From an uncultured Coriobacteriaceae bacterium (GTDB lineage: Bacteria > Actinomycetota > Coriobacteriia > Coriobacteriales > Atopobiaceae), in the NCBI GenBank assembly GCA_902778135.1, contig CACYWP010000003.1:1-64000 (forward strand): 64,000 bases of DNA, in the 5' to 3' direction. The notes beneath the pieces were generated by a model. That model did no database searches, was not told the origin of the DNA, and saw only the letters and a list, made by a program, of their open reading frames with translations. Below, piece after piece: positions 36,112 through 44,518 of this stretch (its first letter is position 1; each line of letters begins with the position of its first letter). The translations under genes and the position numbers were made by a program.

Positions 36112-39100
36112 CTAGGCCCCGAAGAACCGCCGCAGCGCCGCGCCAAACCCCCTTCTGACCGGCTCCTCTTCCTCGACCTCGTCTTCCTCGTCGTCGAAGT
36201 CGTCCTCGTACTCGAGGTCGTCCTCGTCGTAGGGCTCGTCGTCCTCGTAAAACCCGTCGTCCTCGTCCTCGAAGAGCTCGGGGTGCTCCCTCTCCAGAAA
36301 CTCCAGGTCGACCAGCGTGGAACGCGCGTCGGGGTCATCGTCGCCGAACTCCTGGCACTGCAGGTCGTAGGCACGGCTGAGCAGCTCGCACTCCTTCTCG
36401 AAGTTCCCCTGCTCGCCGTAGGTCAGGGCCAGGTCGGCCAGCGACCGCAGGGTCCGCCGGTCCGTCTCTCCGTAGAGCCGCTGCTTGAGCGTGTGCTCCC
36501 GCTGCTGCAGGAACAGCGCGCGGCTATAGTCCTCCAGCTCGTCGCAGACCTGCGCAAGCGCCGTGAGGGCTGCAATCGTGTCCTCGTGCTCGTCCCCCAT
36601 GACCTCGCGCCGCAGCTCGTAGGAGCGCTCCCTCAGCCTGAGCTCCTCGCGCAGCTCGCCCTTGCCCCCATGCTCCTCGGCCAGCTCGTCCATCGCGTCG
36701 AGCGTCCTGGGGTCCCTCTCCCCAAACTGCTCCATCAGACGGTCGTATGCCCGCTGGCGCTGCGAGGCCTTCCTGACGCCGGACGGCCGGGCCACAAGGG
36801 ACGGGTCGGCAAACGTCATCTGCGTCTGTGGTCTCGCATGGGCCATCAGGGCTGGCGCAAGGGACTCCAGCGGTATCGTCGGCTCGCCGAACTTGGCGTT
36901 CGGGCCACTGAGCTCGGCAACCGCCGCAAAGACCGCCTCCGGGGAGATCTCGCCCTCCTCGGCGCGCAACAGCTCGAGGGTTCCCCCGAGAAACCCCACA
37001 TGCAGGATGTGGCGCCACTCCGGACGCAGCAGCCCCACGATCCGGTCGCCCGCGTCCCCCTCGCCGCCGCCATCCAACCCGGCACGCGCCCCCTGCCCCC
37101 GAAGCTCGGAGATGGCCTCCAGCATCGCCTGGGCCTGCCGCGTCAGCGGATGGCCCTCGCCAAGCGCCTGCCCCAGCCCCTCGCATGCCCGCCGCGCCTT
37201 CTCCTCGGCGACATCATGCTCCCCCAGCAGCGCGTGGGACGCCGCCAGGTAGGAGAGCGTCGTCAGCGCGTCGGGGTGACTCTCGCCCAGCGTCTCGCAT
37301 TGCGCCTGGTAGGCACCTGCGTACAGGTCGTTGGCCACCTTGCACCGGCCACCTCGGACGAGGTTCGAGGCCACGTCGACCATCGCAGCCAGGGTGTCGG
37401 GATGCCGCTCGCCCAGCACGCGCCTCCGTAGCCCATAGGCCTGCTCTGTCATCTCGGAGGCAACGTCCCAGTCCCCCACCCGCGCCGCGCAGCCGGCATA
37501 GTTGCCCATCGCCGTCAGGGTGCGTGGGTTGATGTCGCCCAGCGCCTTGCGGAAGCCCCTGTAGGCATCCCGCGTGAGCTCGAGCGCCCGCTGGGAGTCG
37601 CCCAGCGCCTCGAAGGTCAGTCCCAGCTCGTTCATGGATGCCAGCGTGTCGGCATGCCCCTCCCCCAGGATGTCCGTGCGCTTGTCCAGGAGGTCCTCGT
37701 TGATGTACAGGGCCTGCTCGTAGTCGCCCAGCGCGCCGTGCACGATTGCGAGGTTGCTCCGGGCGCTGAGGTTCTCGGGGTGCTGCTCGTCCCATAGCCT
37801 CTGGTAGAGGTCGCACGACCGCTTGATGGCGTCAAACGCCTTCTGGTATTGGCCCAGCTCGAAGTACACGCTGCTCAGAGCGGTCAGGTCGCGAGGCAGG
37901 TGGCTGTCGTAATGGCCCGCCATGTACATCGCGAGCAGCGAGGTGGCAGCCTCGCCCTCTATCTTCGTGCGGGAGAACAGGGCAAAGCTCTTCATCTCGG
38001 AGAGCCGCTCCAGGATCGACGCGGCCTCCTCGTACGCCCCGGCATCCACGAGGGAGCTCGCCAGGTTGTGGCGCTCGTTCACCGTGATGAAGAAGTCGGG
38101 CCCGTAGTGTATCTCGCACTGTGCCACGATGCGCCGCTGCCAGTCCAGCGCCTTGCCAAGGTCGATATCGACGCCCTGTCCCTGCTGGTACATGGTCTTG
38201 AGCTTGTTCATCGCCTTGATGAGTCCCGCGTCGGCCGCCCCGCCGATGAGCCCGACGGCACGGTCTCGGTCGACCTCCATGTCGATGCCATCGAGGTATG
38301 CCAGCCCCATGAGGTAGTCGTGCTCGGGGTCGCCCGCCTTGTTCTGGAGGTCGACGTCCGACAGGATGCCCAGCAGGCCCTTGTGGACCGCATCCTTGTC
38401 CGTGGACAGCACGCACGCGGGGATGCCCTTGAACTTGCTCTTGAGCTTCGCATGGTTGGTGTCCACCATCTCCACGGGCAGGACGTCCATGCCCGCGTCG
38501 CGTGCCGTCGGATACTCCTCGGCCATCACAAAGTTGGGCTTTCCATCCGGCTCCTCGAGCACGTTGGGCGTCACGAGGAGCATGAAGAGCCTGCTCGCCC
38601 GCAGGGCGTCATCGATGGATTCCCTGAAGCTCTCGCCGGGCACCAGGAACTCGTCGTACCAGAGGGCGACGTCGCGAAGCTCTGGCTGCTCATGGACGAG
38701 GCGCATGAGCTCGTTGGCATGCGCGCGATCCTTCTTGCGGTAGCTCAGGAAGATGTAGGCGTCGAAGGCGTCCCTGATCCTGCGGGCAGTATTGTCGCTG
38801 GTCAGCGTGGAGTCGAGGTGGTTGCGAAGCTTGTCCTTGTAGTCGACGGCCGTCACGTCGGCCTGGTGGCGGTCGACGAACTGCAGCTCGCCGAAGCGGT
38901 CCTCGCGACTGTAGACCTCGAGCACCTCGGGGCTGATCACATCGGGGTCGGTCACGATGGGAAGCACCGGGATGTGGTGCCTGCGGGCGTAGGGGAAGTC
39001 CACGTCCATGGCGCGGTTCGGCTGGGTGAGGAGGCGCCTCGACACCGGGATGATGAAGAGGTTCATGCGCTCGAGACCGGAATGGAGGACGTCGGGTGGC

Positions 39101-39285
39101 AGGCTGTCGACCATGCTCTCGGCATAGTAGACGGCGCAGTCGTGCGTCCTGAACAGGTCCTCGCAGATCGGCGAGAACGTGTCGGCGAAGTCGTCGGGGT
39201 GGCAGGTGAAGTACACGCGGGGCTTCCGGCTGATCGAGACGTTGTCCTTGGACCGCACCCTCAGAGACTCCATGGCGAGTTCCAT
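36112..39285 (-). CDS. Double TIR / Sel1 / TPR protein
   Basis: About 1057 residues. Residues about 17-120 form a TIR-like domain (RVYFTCHPDDFADTF ... LFIIPVSRRLL). A second, more canonical TIR lies at about 174-290: YIFLSYRKKDRAHANEL, LWYDEFLVPGESF and LFMLLVTPNVL; the glutamates in GESFRESIDDAL sit near where TIR NADases keep theirs. Sel1-like repeats follow (about 310-370), then two long arrays of kinesin-light-chain-type TPRs (YEQALYINEDLL, LGEGHADTLASMNELGL), then a very acidic tail and a basic end. TIR-TPR proteins act as NAD-cleaving or signalling enzymes in bacterial immunity. Start uncertain: ATG 39285 and 39273 are both possible. Confidence 0.85.
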   Translation of the reverse strand: MELAMESLRVRSKDNVSISRKPRVYFTCHPDDFADTFSPICEDLFRTHDCAVYYAESMVDSLPPDVLHSGLERMNLFIIPVSRRLLTQPNRAMDVDFPYARRHHIPVLPIVTDPDVISPEVLEVYSREDRFGELQFVDRHQADVTAVDYKDKLRNHLDSTLTSDNTARRIRDAFDAYIFLSYRKKDRAHANELMRLVHEQPELRDVALWYDEFLVPGESFRESIDDALRASRLFMLLVTPNVLEEPDGKPNFVMAEEYPTARDAGMDVLPVEMVDTNHAKLKSKFKGIPACVLSTDKDAVHKGLLGILSDVDLQNKAGDPEHDYLMGLAYLDGIDMEVDRDRAVGLIGGAADAGLIKAMNKLKTMYQQGQGVDIDLGKALDWQRRIVAQCEIHYGPDFFITVNERHNLASSLVDAGAYEEAASILERLSEMKSFALFSRTKIEGEAATSLLAMYMAGHYDSHLPRDLTALSSVYFELGQYQKAFDAIKRSCDLYQRLWDEQHPENLSARSNLAIVHGALGDYEQALYINEDLLDKRTDILGEGHADTLASMNELGLTFEALGDSQRALELTRDAYRGFRKALGDINPRTLTAMGNYAGCAARVGDWDVASEMTEQAYGLRRRVLGERHPDTLAAMVDVASNLVRGGRCKVANDLYAGAYQAQCETLGESHPDALTTLSYLAASHALLGEHDVAEEKARRACEGLGQALGEGHPLTRQAQAMLEAISELRGQGARAGLDGGGEGDAGDRIVGLLRPEWRHILHVGFLGGTLELLRAEEGEISPEAVFAAVAELSGPNAKFGEPTIPLESLAPALMAHARPQTQMTFADPSLVARPSGVRKASQRQRAYDRLMEQFGERDPRTLDAMDELAEEHGGKGELREELRLRERSYELRREVMGDEHEDTIAALTALAQVCDELEDYSRALFLQQREHTLKQRLYGETDRRTLRSLADLALTYGEQGNFEKECELLSRAYDLQCQEFGDDDPDARSTLVDLEFLEREHPELFEDEDDGFYEDDEPYDEDDLEYEDDFDDEEDEVEEEEPVRRGFGAALRRFFGA

Positions 39286-39522
39286 TCTCTCTCGGCTTGT
39301 GGCGACATGCAGGCAGAACCAGTGTAACCCCGAGATGGGCGAACATCTCCGCAGGTCAGCCCCTTCATCGACCATATGCCGGAAAACCCGGTCCGCAGCC
39401 ACGGGGCGCATGCCTCTCGCAGGCCCCTTCGTCCCAACAAGCCGCCAGGTGCGACGGACGGCAAGGTTGATGCACTAGACTGGGCACTGACGCAGCGCCG
39501 ACACGTGTAGGAAGGAGGGTGC

Positions 39523-39693
39523 ATGAACATCGAGGACCTGACCCAAGAGCAGCGCCAGAAGCTCACAGCGTGCAAGACTCCCGAGGATGTGCTTAGCCTG
39601 GCAAAGGCCGAGGGCGTCGACCTCACCGACGAACAGCTCGAAGACATAGCGGGTGGCAAGAGCTGGGAAGAGATAATCTACCACGGCTACTAA
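39523..39693 (+). CDS. 56-residue peptide with Nif11-like, double-glycine leader
   Basis: The sequence runs MNIEDLTQEQRQKLTACK, TPEDVLSLAKAEGVDLTDEQ, LEDIAGG and then KSWEEIIYHGY. The leader part, with its two helices and LxxIAGG ending, is the Nif11/TOMM-type RiPP leader, cut after Gly-Gly by peptidase-type ABC exporters. The remaining 11-residue core has no cysteine and only one serine, so it is not a lanthipeptide; it could be a signal peptide or a Tyr/Trp-modified product. GGAGG lies 4 nt before the ATG and a terminator lies 84 bp after the stop, so it is a single-gene transcript. No maturation enzyme or exporter is encoded next to it. Confidence 0.75.
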   Translation: MNIEDLTQEQRQKLTACKTPEDVLSLAKAEGVDLTDEQLEDIAGGKSWEEIIYHGY

Positions 39694-39776
39694 GCCCAAG
39701 ATGCGCCGGTGACGGCAGAAGGGACGGGCATTGCCCGTGATGGCCCACCCCACCGGCAGGAAGTCGATCGGCCCAT

Positions 39777-39815
39777 GCCCCATCTCGTCTCGAGGCGAGG
39801 TGGGGCGTCCTTTCG
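39777..39815 (+). terminator. Terminator after the leader-peptide gene
   Basis: GCCCCATCTCGTC (39777-39789) pairs with GGCGAGGTGGGGC (39794-39806) over a TCGA loop with two G-T pairs, then GTCCTTTCG. Good intrinsic terminator shape with a short T-run. Confidence 0.65.
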
Positions 39816-39849
39816 CCAGACTGCCCGAAGGCCACCCCGTCCTGCGCCG

Positions 39850-40233
39850 CTACGCGTCCAGCCACTCGACGAGCACGTACTGCTGCATGATGGCAAAGAC
39901 GTGCTCGGGAGAGGGAATCTCGAGGAACTCCGCGTACTTGCGCACGAAGAGCGCGCTGAGCTCCTGGTGGAAGTCCCGCACGATGTCGGCGATGTCCGCG
40001 CCGGGATGGTGCCGCAGGTACTCGTCTATCGGCAGCTCCCGCGAGAACTCCCGGAACTGCTCCATCGAGATGCCCATGCCCACGTCGTGCAGGTAGCAGC
40101 CCATGAGCAGCGTGTAGATGGCGTCCTCGTTGAGCCTGGACGCCTGGCTGGGACCGATCAGGCGGTTGCAGAAGTCGATGACGCTCATGCTGTGCAGCGT
40201 CGAATGGTCGGTGTACTCCGGGAACAGTGACAA
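39850..40233 (-). CDS. Short HD-domain protein, possibly truncated
   Basis: A 127-residue protein with an HD phosphohydrolase start: FPEYTDHSTLHSMSVIDF (first His), then LLMGCYLHDVGMGIS (the HD pair). The later conserved motifs of the domain are missing, because the frame ends shortly after the second helix pair. Relatives are several hundred residues long, so this may be a truncated gene. Start is TTG at 40233 with GGGGGAG upstream. Confidence 0.6.
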   Translation of the reverse strand: MSLFPEYTDHSTLHSMSVIDFCNRLIGPSQASRLNEDAIYTLLMGCYLHDVGMGISMEQFREFSRELPIDEYLRHHPGADIADIVRDFHQELSALFVRKYAEFLEIPSPEHVFAIMQQYVLVEWLDA

Positions 40234-40300
40234 GGGACGACTCCCCCACTACACTCAGATGAGGCACGTCCGGAGCGTTCCGACAGAGGGGGTGGGGACC

Positions 40301-40732
40301 ATGGCAGAGCCCGACCTGCGCGCCTGCGCCGAACATAACCGTGCGGTCTTCGATGAGGTCCTGACACCCTATGTGGCCACGAAGCTCACGCGCGTGCTGT
40401 CGCAGCTGCCCCGTGGGTCGCGTACCGGGTGGTTTGACGCCTCGAGCTGCGTCTGGTGCCTCTTCGACGACGAGGGCTTCGCGCGCTCGGGCGACGCGGG
40501 CAGGCAGCTGCGCGACGAACGGGGCGAGGGCTGTGACCTGCAGGCGTACTGGAGCATGGGGGACGTCATGATGCCCGGTGCATGCGACGAGCGCTGGGTC
40601 GCCGAGCGCATCGCCGAGGAGGCGACGCGGCAGCTCTCCTCGCGCGGGTACCGGTGCACGCGGGAGGAGCGCGAGGCAGAGGGAACGACGCATCTGGGGG
40701 TGCGCTTCCGCAGGAGGTTGCTGGGCTGGTGA
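40301..40732 (+). CDS. Unknown 143-residue soluble protein
   Basis: No family recognised. The protein is charged and helical, with GWFDASSCVWCLFDDEGFARSG in its centre and a basic C-terminal tail (GVRFRRRLLGW). GAGGGGGTGGGG precedes ATG 40301. Divergent from the HD gene. Confidence 0.6.
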   Translation: MAEPDLRACAEHNRAVFDEVLTPYVATKLTRVLSQLPRGSRTGWFDASSCVWCLFDDEGFARSGDAGRQLRDERGEGCDLQAYWSMGDVMMPGACDERWVAERIAEEATRQLSSRGYRCTREEREAEGTTHLGVRFRRRLLGW

Positions 40733-40938
40733 TCCTCGCGCGGCGTCGGAGTTGTCGCGACAGGGTGCCGTGGCGTGGGGCAGAGGTCGTGCGCGGGGAA
40801 GCTGGCCAGATTGCCTCCGGGCGGCGCAATCGTGGGCACGTGTGGTACATTCTGCTGTCGGCTGAGGAATGCAAAGGCCAGCCTCACGATACTGATGACG
40901 CAACCGCACTCCCCTATCGGCAACGGAAAGGAACCGAC

Positions 40939-41793
40939 ATGGCACTCTTTGGATCGACGGGCAACGCAGCACAGCCCTCCAACCCCTTCAGCTTCCCGAA
41001 CCTCGAGAACGCAACGCGGCACTACACGCATCGCCTGGGTCGCTTCTCGGTGCTCGAGCACGAGCGCGACATCAGCGTGGCACCGGACAACGCGGTCAGC
41101 GAATACTTCATGGCAAAGATGGGCGTCCGCCGACGCCAGCTGGTGATCCGCCTGGAGAACGGCTCCTCGGCCGTCATACAGGCCGGCGCGATGCAGTGGA
41201 TGCTGGGCGACATAGAGATGACCACGGGCGTCAAGGGGGCAGGCGACCTGTTCGGCAAGATGGTCAGGGGGGCCGTCACCGGCGAGCGCGCGATAAAGCC
41301 CGAGTACCGCGGCAACGGTATGATTGTGCTGGAGCCAACGCACAAGTACATCATCCTGCAGGACGTCGCGAAGTGGGGGTCGGGCGGCATCGTGGTCGAG
41401 GACGGCATGTTCTTCGCCTCGGAAGGCACCGTGCAGCACAGGCTGGTCGCGCGCTCCACGGCCTCTTCCGCGTTCGCCGGTGGAGAGGGCTTCTTCAACC
41501 TCGCGCTCAGCGGGTCGGGCGTGGTCGCGCTGGAAAGCAACGTCCCCTTCGAGGAGCTCATCGAAATCGACCTCGTGGGCGACACGCTGAAGATCGACGG
41601 ACACATGGCCGTCGCCTGGTCCGCAACGCTGGACTTCACCGTGGAGCGCTCGGGCAAGTCGCTCATCGGGTCTGCGGCGTCCGGCGAGGGTCTGGTCAAC
41701 GTCTACCGCGGCACCGGAAAGGTCCTGATGAGCCCGGTCGCGTCGAGCCTCACCCTGGGGACGGCTGCACACAACGTGAGCGAGAAGGTGTAG
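40939..41793 (+). CDS. AIM24 / TIGR00266-family protein
   Basis: A 284-residue protein of the AIM24 family: repeated GGEGFFNLALSGSGVVALES-like beta-helix strands, VVDxxxxxA-type early motif (RLENGSSAVIQAGAMQWMLGDIEM) and the C-terminal GEGLVNVYRGTGKV. Its role in bacteria is not settled; some are linked to membrane or tellurite-type stress genes. AAAGGAA precedes ATG 40939. A 15-bp stem follows the gene. Confidence 0.88.
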   Translation: MALFGSTGNAAQPSNPFSFPNLENATRHYTHRLGRFSVLEHERDISVAPDNAVSEYFMAKMGVRRRQLVIRLENGSSAVIQAGAMQWMLGDIEMTTGVKGAGDLFGKMVRGAVTGERAIKPEYRGNGMIVLEPTHKYIILQDVAKWGSGGIVVEDGMFFASEGTVQHRLVARSTASSAFAGGEGFFNLALSGSGVVALESNVPFEELIEIDLVGDTLKIDGHMAVAWSATLDFTVERSGKSLIGSAASGEGLVNVYRGTGKVLMSPVASSLTLGTAAHNVSEKV

Positions 41794-41828
41794 GAAGGGT
41801 CGCAGGGTCGGCTGATGCGGTCGGAAAC

Positions 41829-41860
41829 CCACCCCCGTTGACCGAGGTCAGCGGGGGTGG
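41829..41860 (+). terminator. Very stable stem-loop after the AIM24 gene
   Basis: CCACCCCCGTTGACC (41829-41843) pairs with GGTCAGCGGGGGTGG (41846-41860), one G-T pair, minimal loop. No T-run. It lies between convergent genes and may serve both. Confidence 0.6.
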
Positions 41861-41968
41861 ATGCGTTCGGGGTGGTGGTGACTGGAGTCATTGGCTGGAG
41901 CCAAGCCTGCGACAGCCGGGACGTCGCCTGCGGAAGGTTGTCCCCGCACACTGGTCTCGTCGCAAACC

Positions 41969-42526
41969 CTACCTTGCCACCAGCAGCACGACGCCCGATA
42001 TCGCCGACACCGCTGCCAGCAGCACCAGCACCCACATCACCGTCCTGGCCTTGGACTGCTCGTGCACCCTGAAGAAGGGGTATGGTCCGTCCACCACGCG
42101 ACGTGCGTTGAGCCAGAGCATGGTGAGGCCGTAGGCCAGCGTGATGGCCACCGGCAGTGCGAGGGCGCGGGCGGAGGCATGGCTCTCGACCAGCACGTAG
42201 GAGACCGTGGAGAGTGCGGGGCAGAGCACGTGGTGGTAGACCCCGTTGCCGGACCACAGGAGCTTGTGGGGGTCGCCCCCCATGGGCACGAGCACCAACA
42301 CCGTCACGGCTGCCGTCATCACCAGCATGCAGACGCTGGTGTAGCGCAGCACCGTGACCCATGCGGGCTGCCCGAACGCCACCAGCAGCACCGACGCGAC
42401 CAGGGCCAGCATGTTGGAGATCTGCGTGTAGTAGATGAGCAGCCGCAGCCACCCGCGCTCGGAGACCGCTATCGAGAGTCCGCGCAGCTCGAGCGCAATG
42501 ACGAGAAGGTTGAGTAGGCGTGCCAT
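41969..42526 (-). CDS. Six-helix membrane protein, Pr6Pr/FAR-17a-like
   Basis: A 185-residue protein with about six membrane helices. The order YYTQISNMLALVASVLLV, then RYTSVCMLVMTAAVTVLVLV, then GVYHHVLCPALSTVSYVLVE (with paired His) resembles the Pr6Pr/androgen-induced-like membrane family, some of which are lipid hydrolases. GGAGA lies 6 nt before the ATG. Function uncertain. Confidence 0.65.
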   Translation of the reverse strand: MARLLNLLVIALELRGLSIAVSERGWLRLLIYYTQISNMLALVASVLLVAFGQPAWVTVLRYTSVCMLVMTAAVTVLVLVPMGGDPHKLLWSGNGVYHHVLCPALSTVSYVLVESHASARALALPVAITLAYGLTMLWLNARRVVDGPYPFFRVHEQSKARTVMWVLVLLAAVSAISGVVLLVAR

Positions 42527-42797
42527 GGAATCTCTCCGGGGACGTGGGCGTTTGGCATCTCTGCCTCCTTGCAGGATTGCACGATGGTGCGCGGGTAGGC
42601 CCCTGTGGTCCGGCGCACGGTATGGGAGGGGCTTTCTGCGGGATGGTGCGGGGCGAGCGGGGCGAGGTGCCCTTCACAGCCTTGAGGCTTGCCACGGACT
42701 CCCCGACCGTACCTGATGGGATAAGATGAACGAGTTGCCCGACTCAAGGAGCGAAACATGTCCCAGGCCATGCGAAGCTGTAGGGGGCGAGCCGTCG

Positions 42798-43388
42798 ATG
42801 TCACAAGAGAACCCTTCGGTCGGCTACTACGATCGCAACGCGTCCGCCTTCGTGCGCGGCACCGTCGGCGCATCCATGGGAGAGGCGCTGGACGCGTTCT
42901 CGGCCATGCTCCCAGAGCGTGCGCACGTGCTGGACTGGGGCTGCGGTAGCGGTCGCGACTCGCTTGAGCTGCGCAAGAGGGGCTTCGAGGTGACGTCCGT
43001 GGACGCCTCACCCGCCATCGCCGAGGAGGCCCTGGCCGCAACCCAGACCATCGTACGCGTCGAGACGTTCGACAAGCTCGACGAGATCGAAAGCTATGAC
43101 GGCATCTGGGCATGCGCGTCGCTGCTGCACGTGAGGCCGGAGGAGCTGCCAGCCGTGCTGGCAAGGGCACATGCGGCCCTTCGGCCAGAGGGCGTCCTCT
43201 ATTGCTCGTTCAAGTACGGGGTCGACGCAGGCGTGCGGAACGGGCGTTGGTTCACCAATCTGAACGAAGACGCGCTGTCAGAGTTGCTGCAGCCTCTCTT
43301 CCACATCGACCGCATATGGACCTCTGCCGACGTGAGGCCGGGAAGGGGTGACGAGCGATGGCTGAACTGCCTGGCAACCAAGCGTTGA
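42798..43388 (+). CDS. Class I SAM-dependent methyltransferase
   Basis: A 196-residue enzyme: YYDRNASAFVRGT start, SAM motif VLDWGCGSGRDSLEL (glycine-rich loop), VTSVDASPAIAEEA with the acidic ribose-binding Asp, and SYDGIWACASLLHVRPEEL. The substrate is not clear; it looks like a small-molecule or protein methylase rather than a DNA one (no NPPY or DPPY). I chose ATG 42798 near the usual family start; an in-frame ATG at 42726 would add 24 residues without conserved features. The end overlaps the HNH gene by 31 bp. Confidence 0.85.
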   Translation: MSQENPSVGYYDRNASAFVRGTVGASMGEALDAFSAMLPERAHVLDWGCGSGRDSLELRKRGFEVTSVDASPAIAEEALAATQTIVRVETFDKLDEIESYDGIWACASLLHVRPEELPAVLARAHAALRPEGVLYCSFKYGVDAGVRNGRWFTNLNEDALSELLQPLFHIDRIWTSADVRPGRGDERWLNCLATKR

Positions 43389-44518
43389 TTGACGCCACGG
43401 GCGACGCCTTTCGCTCGTCACGACTCGAGCGGATGCTCTCCAACTTCGCCGCAAGCTACAAGCTGTATTGGCTGCGCGGCATCTTCGACGAGGCTGTGGC
43501 GGGTTCCGACGTGGTGCCCATGCGCAGGCTGGCGGCACGGATGGTGGCACTCGCATGGTACCCCGTCACGTACTTCCGGCTGAACCTGGGAGCCTCCGAC
43601 CGTCTGGCGGCGGCGGTCATCCGTGCGCATGAGGTGTGCGAGCTGCGCGACGATGCCACGGAGAAGCAGATACAAGAGGCCGTCCTCTCCTCGGACGACC
43701 CGGAGCTGGTCAAGAGGCTGAACGACCTGTGCGGATACGTCCCCTACCGGCTGATTCGTCCCTTCTACGCAGATAGGCTGAGTGCCGAGAAGGAGCGGCT
43801 GGGAGTCTCTACCTACCACTTCGAGCAACAGGTCAATCGGCTGGTCATCGAGTACAACGGACAGGACAGGGCCGGCGCGCCTTACACGCTCTCCCCCGCT
43901 GACGGCACCATAGAGCTGGACCCCGCGTGGGCCACTTACTTCCGTGACAACCGTCATGTGGTGCAGGGATGGCTGGACATGCGGCTGGTGGGCTACCTGC
44001 AGGCACGAAACCCCAGCGTACCGGCCATACCCCTGAAGATTCACCCACCACAGAAGCGCGACCTCTCCGCCGCGCGCAAATGGTGGACGGAGGCTTTGGG
44101 CGACCACGAGTTTCGCGAGATCTATACGGGCATACCCTTTACGGAGGCAGCGTTCGAGGAAAACGGTCCCATGAGCGTGGACCACTTCATCCCGTGGAGC
44201 TTCGTGCTGCACGACGAGCCATGGAACCTTGCCCCGATGTTTCGCAACACCAACAGCTCGAAGGGCGACCGTCTGCCCGACGTGGGCGCGTACCTGCAGC
44301 CATTCTGCGCCCAGCAGTTTGACGCACTGACCACGCTGCGCAGGCGCGGAGGACGGCATCGCAAGATGTTCGAGTCGTATGCGACCATCGACCCACATGT
44401 GATGGAGTACGAGCGCACGGATGCAGCGAGGGAGTCGTTTGCGCAGGCGGTGTCGCGGGTAGTGCTGCCGTTGCACCAGATTGCGGTGAACCAGGGGTTC
44501 CCGGTGTGGGCGGGGTGA
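43358..44518 (+). CDS. HNH endonuclease-domain protein
   Basis: A 386-residue protein. Its core MSVDHFIPWSFVLHDEPWNL, followed by PMFRNTNSSKGDRLP, is an HNH nuclease motif (Asp-His, then Asn and Lys-Asp). The N-terminal 200 residues are helical and not recognised. GAAGGGG precedes the ATG, which lies within the end of the methyltransferase gene, so the two are coupled. From memory such methyltransferase/HNH pairs recur, but their job is not known to me; restriction-like defence is possible. Confidence 0.82.
   Translation: MAELPGNQALIDATGDAFRSSRLERMLSNFAASYKLYWLRGIFDEAVAGSDVVPMRRLAARMVALAWYPVTYFRLNLGASDRLAAAVIRAHEVCELRDDATEKQIQEAVLSSDDPELVKRLNDLCGYVPYRLIRPFYADRLSAEKERLGVSTYHFEQQVNRLVIEYNGQDRAGAPYTLSPADGTIELDPAWATYFRDNRHVVQGWLDMRLVGYLQARNPSVPAIPLKIHPPQKRDLSAARKWWTEALGDHEFREIYTGIPFTEAAFEENGPMSVDHFIPWSFVLHDEPWNLAPMFRNTNSSKGDRLPDVGAYLQPFCAQQFDALTTLRRRGGRHRKMFESYATIDPHVMEYERTDAARESFAQAVSRVVLPLHQIAVNQGFPVWAG

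Noticed and set aside
34623-36374. A 583-codon minus-strand frame opposite the hybrid kinase
   Set aside because: It is antisense to a clear kinase/receiver gene and crosses into the TIR gene region; its composition is typical of an antisense shadow.
35929-39327. Two long plus-strand frames opposite the TIR/TPR gene
   Set aside because: Both are antisense to a gene with well-formed TIR, Sel1 and TPR repeats; no start site or family supports them.
39523-40233. Lanthipeptide or thiopeptide biosynthesis cluster
   Set aside because: The leader peptide is convincing, but its core has no cysteine and no LanM, YcaO or radical-SAM gene is in the window.
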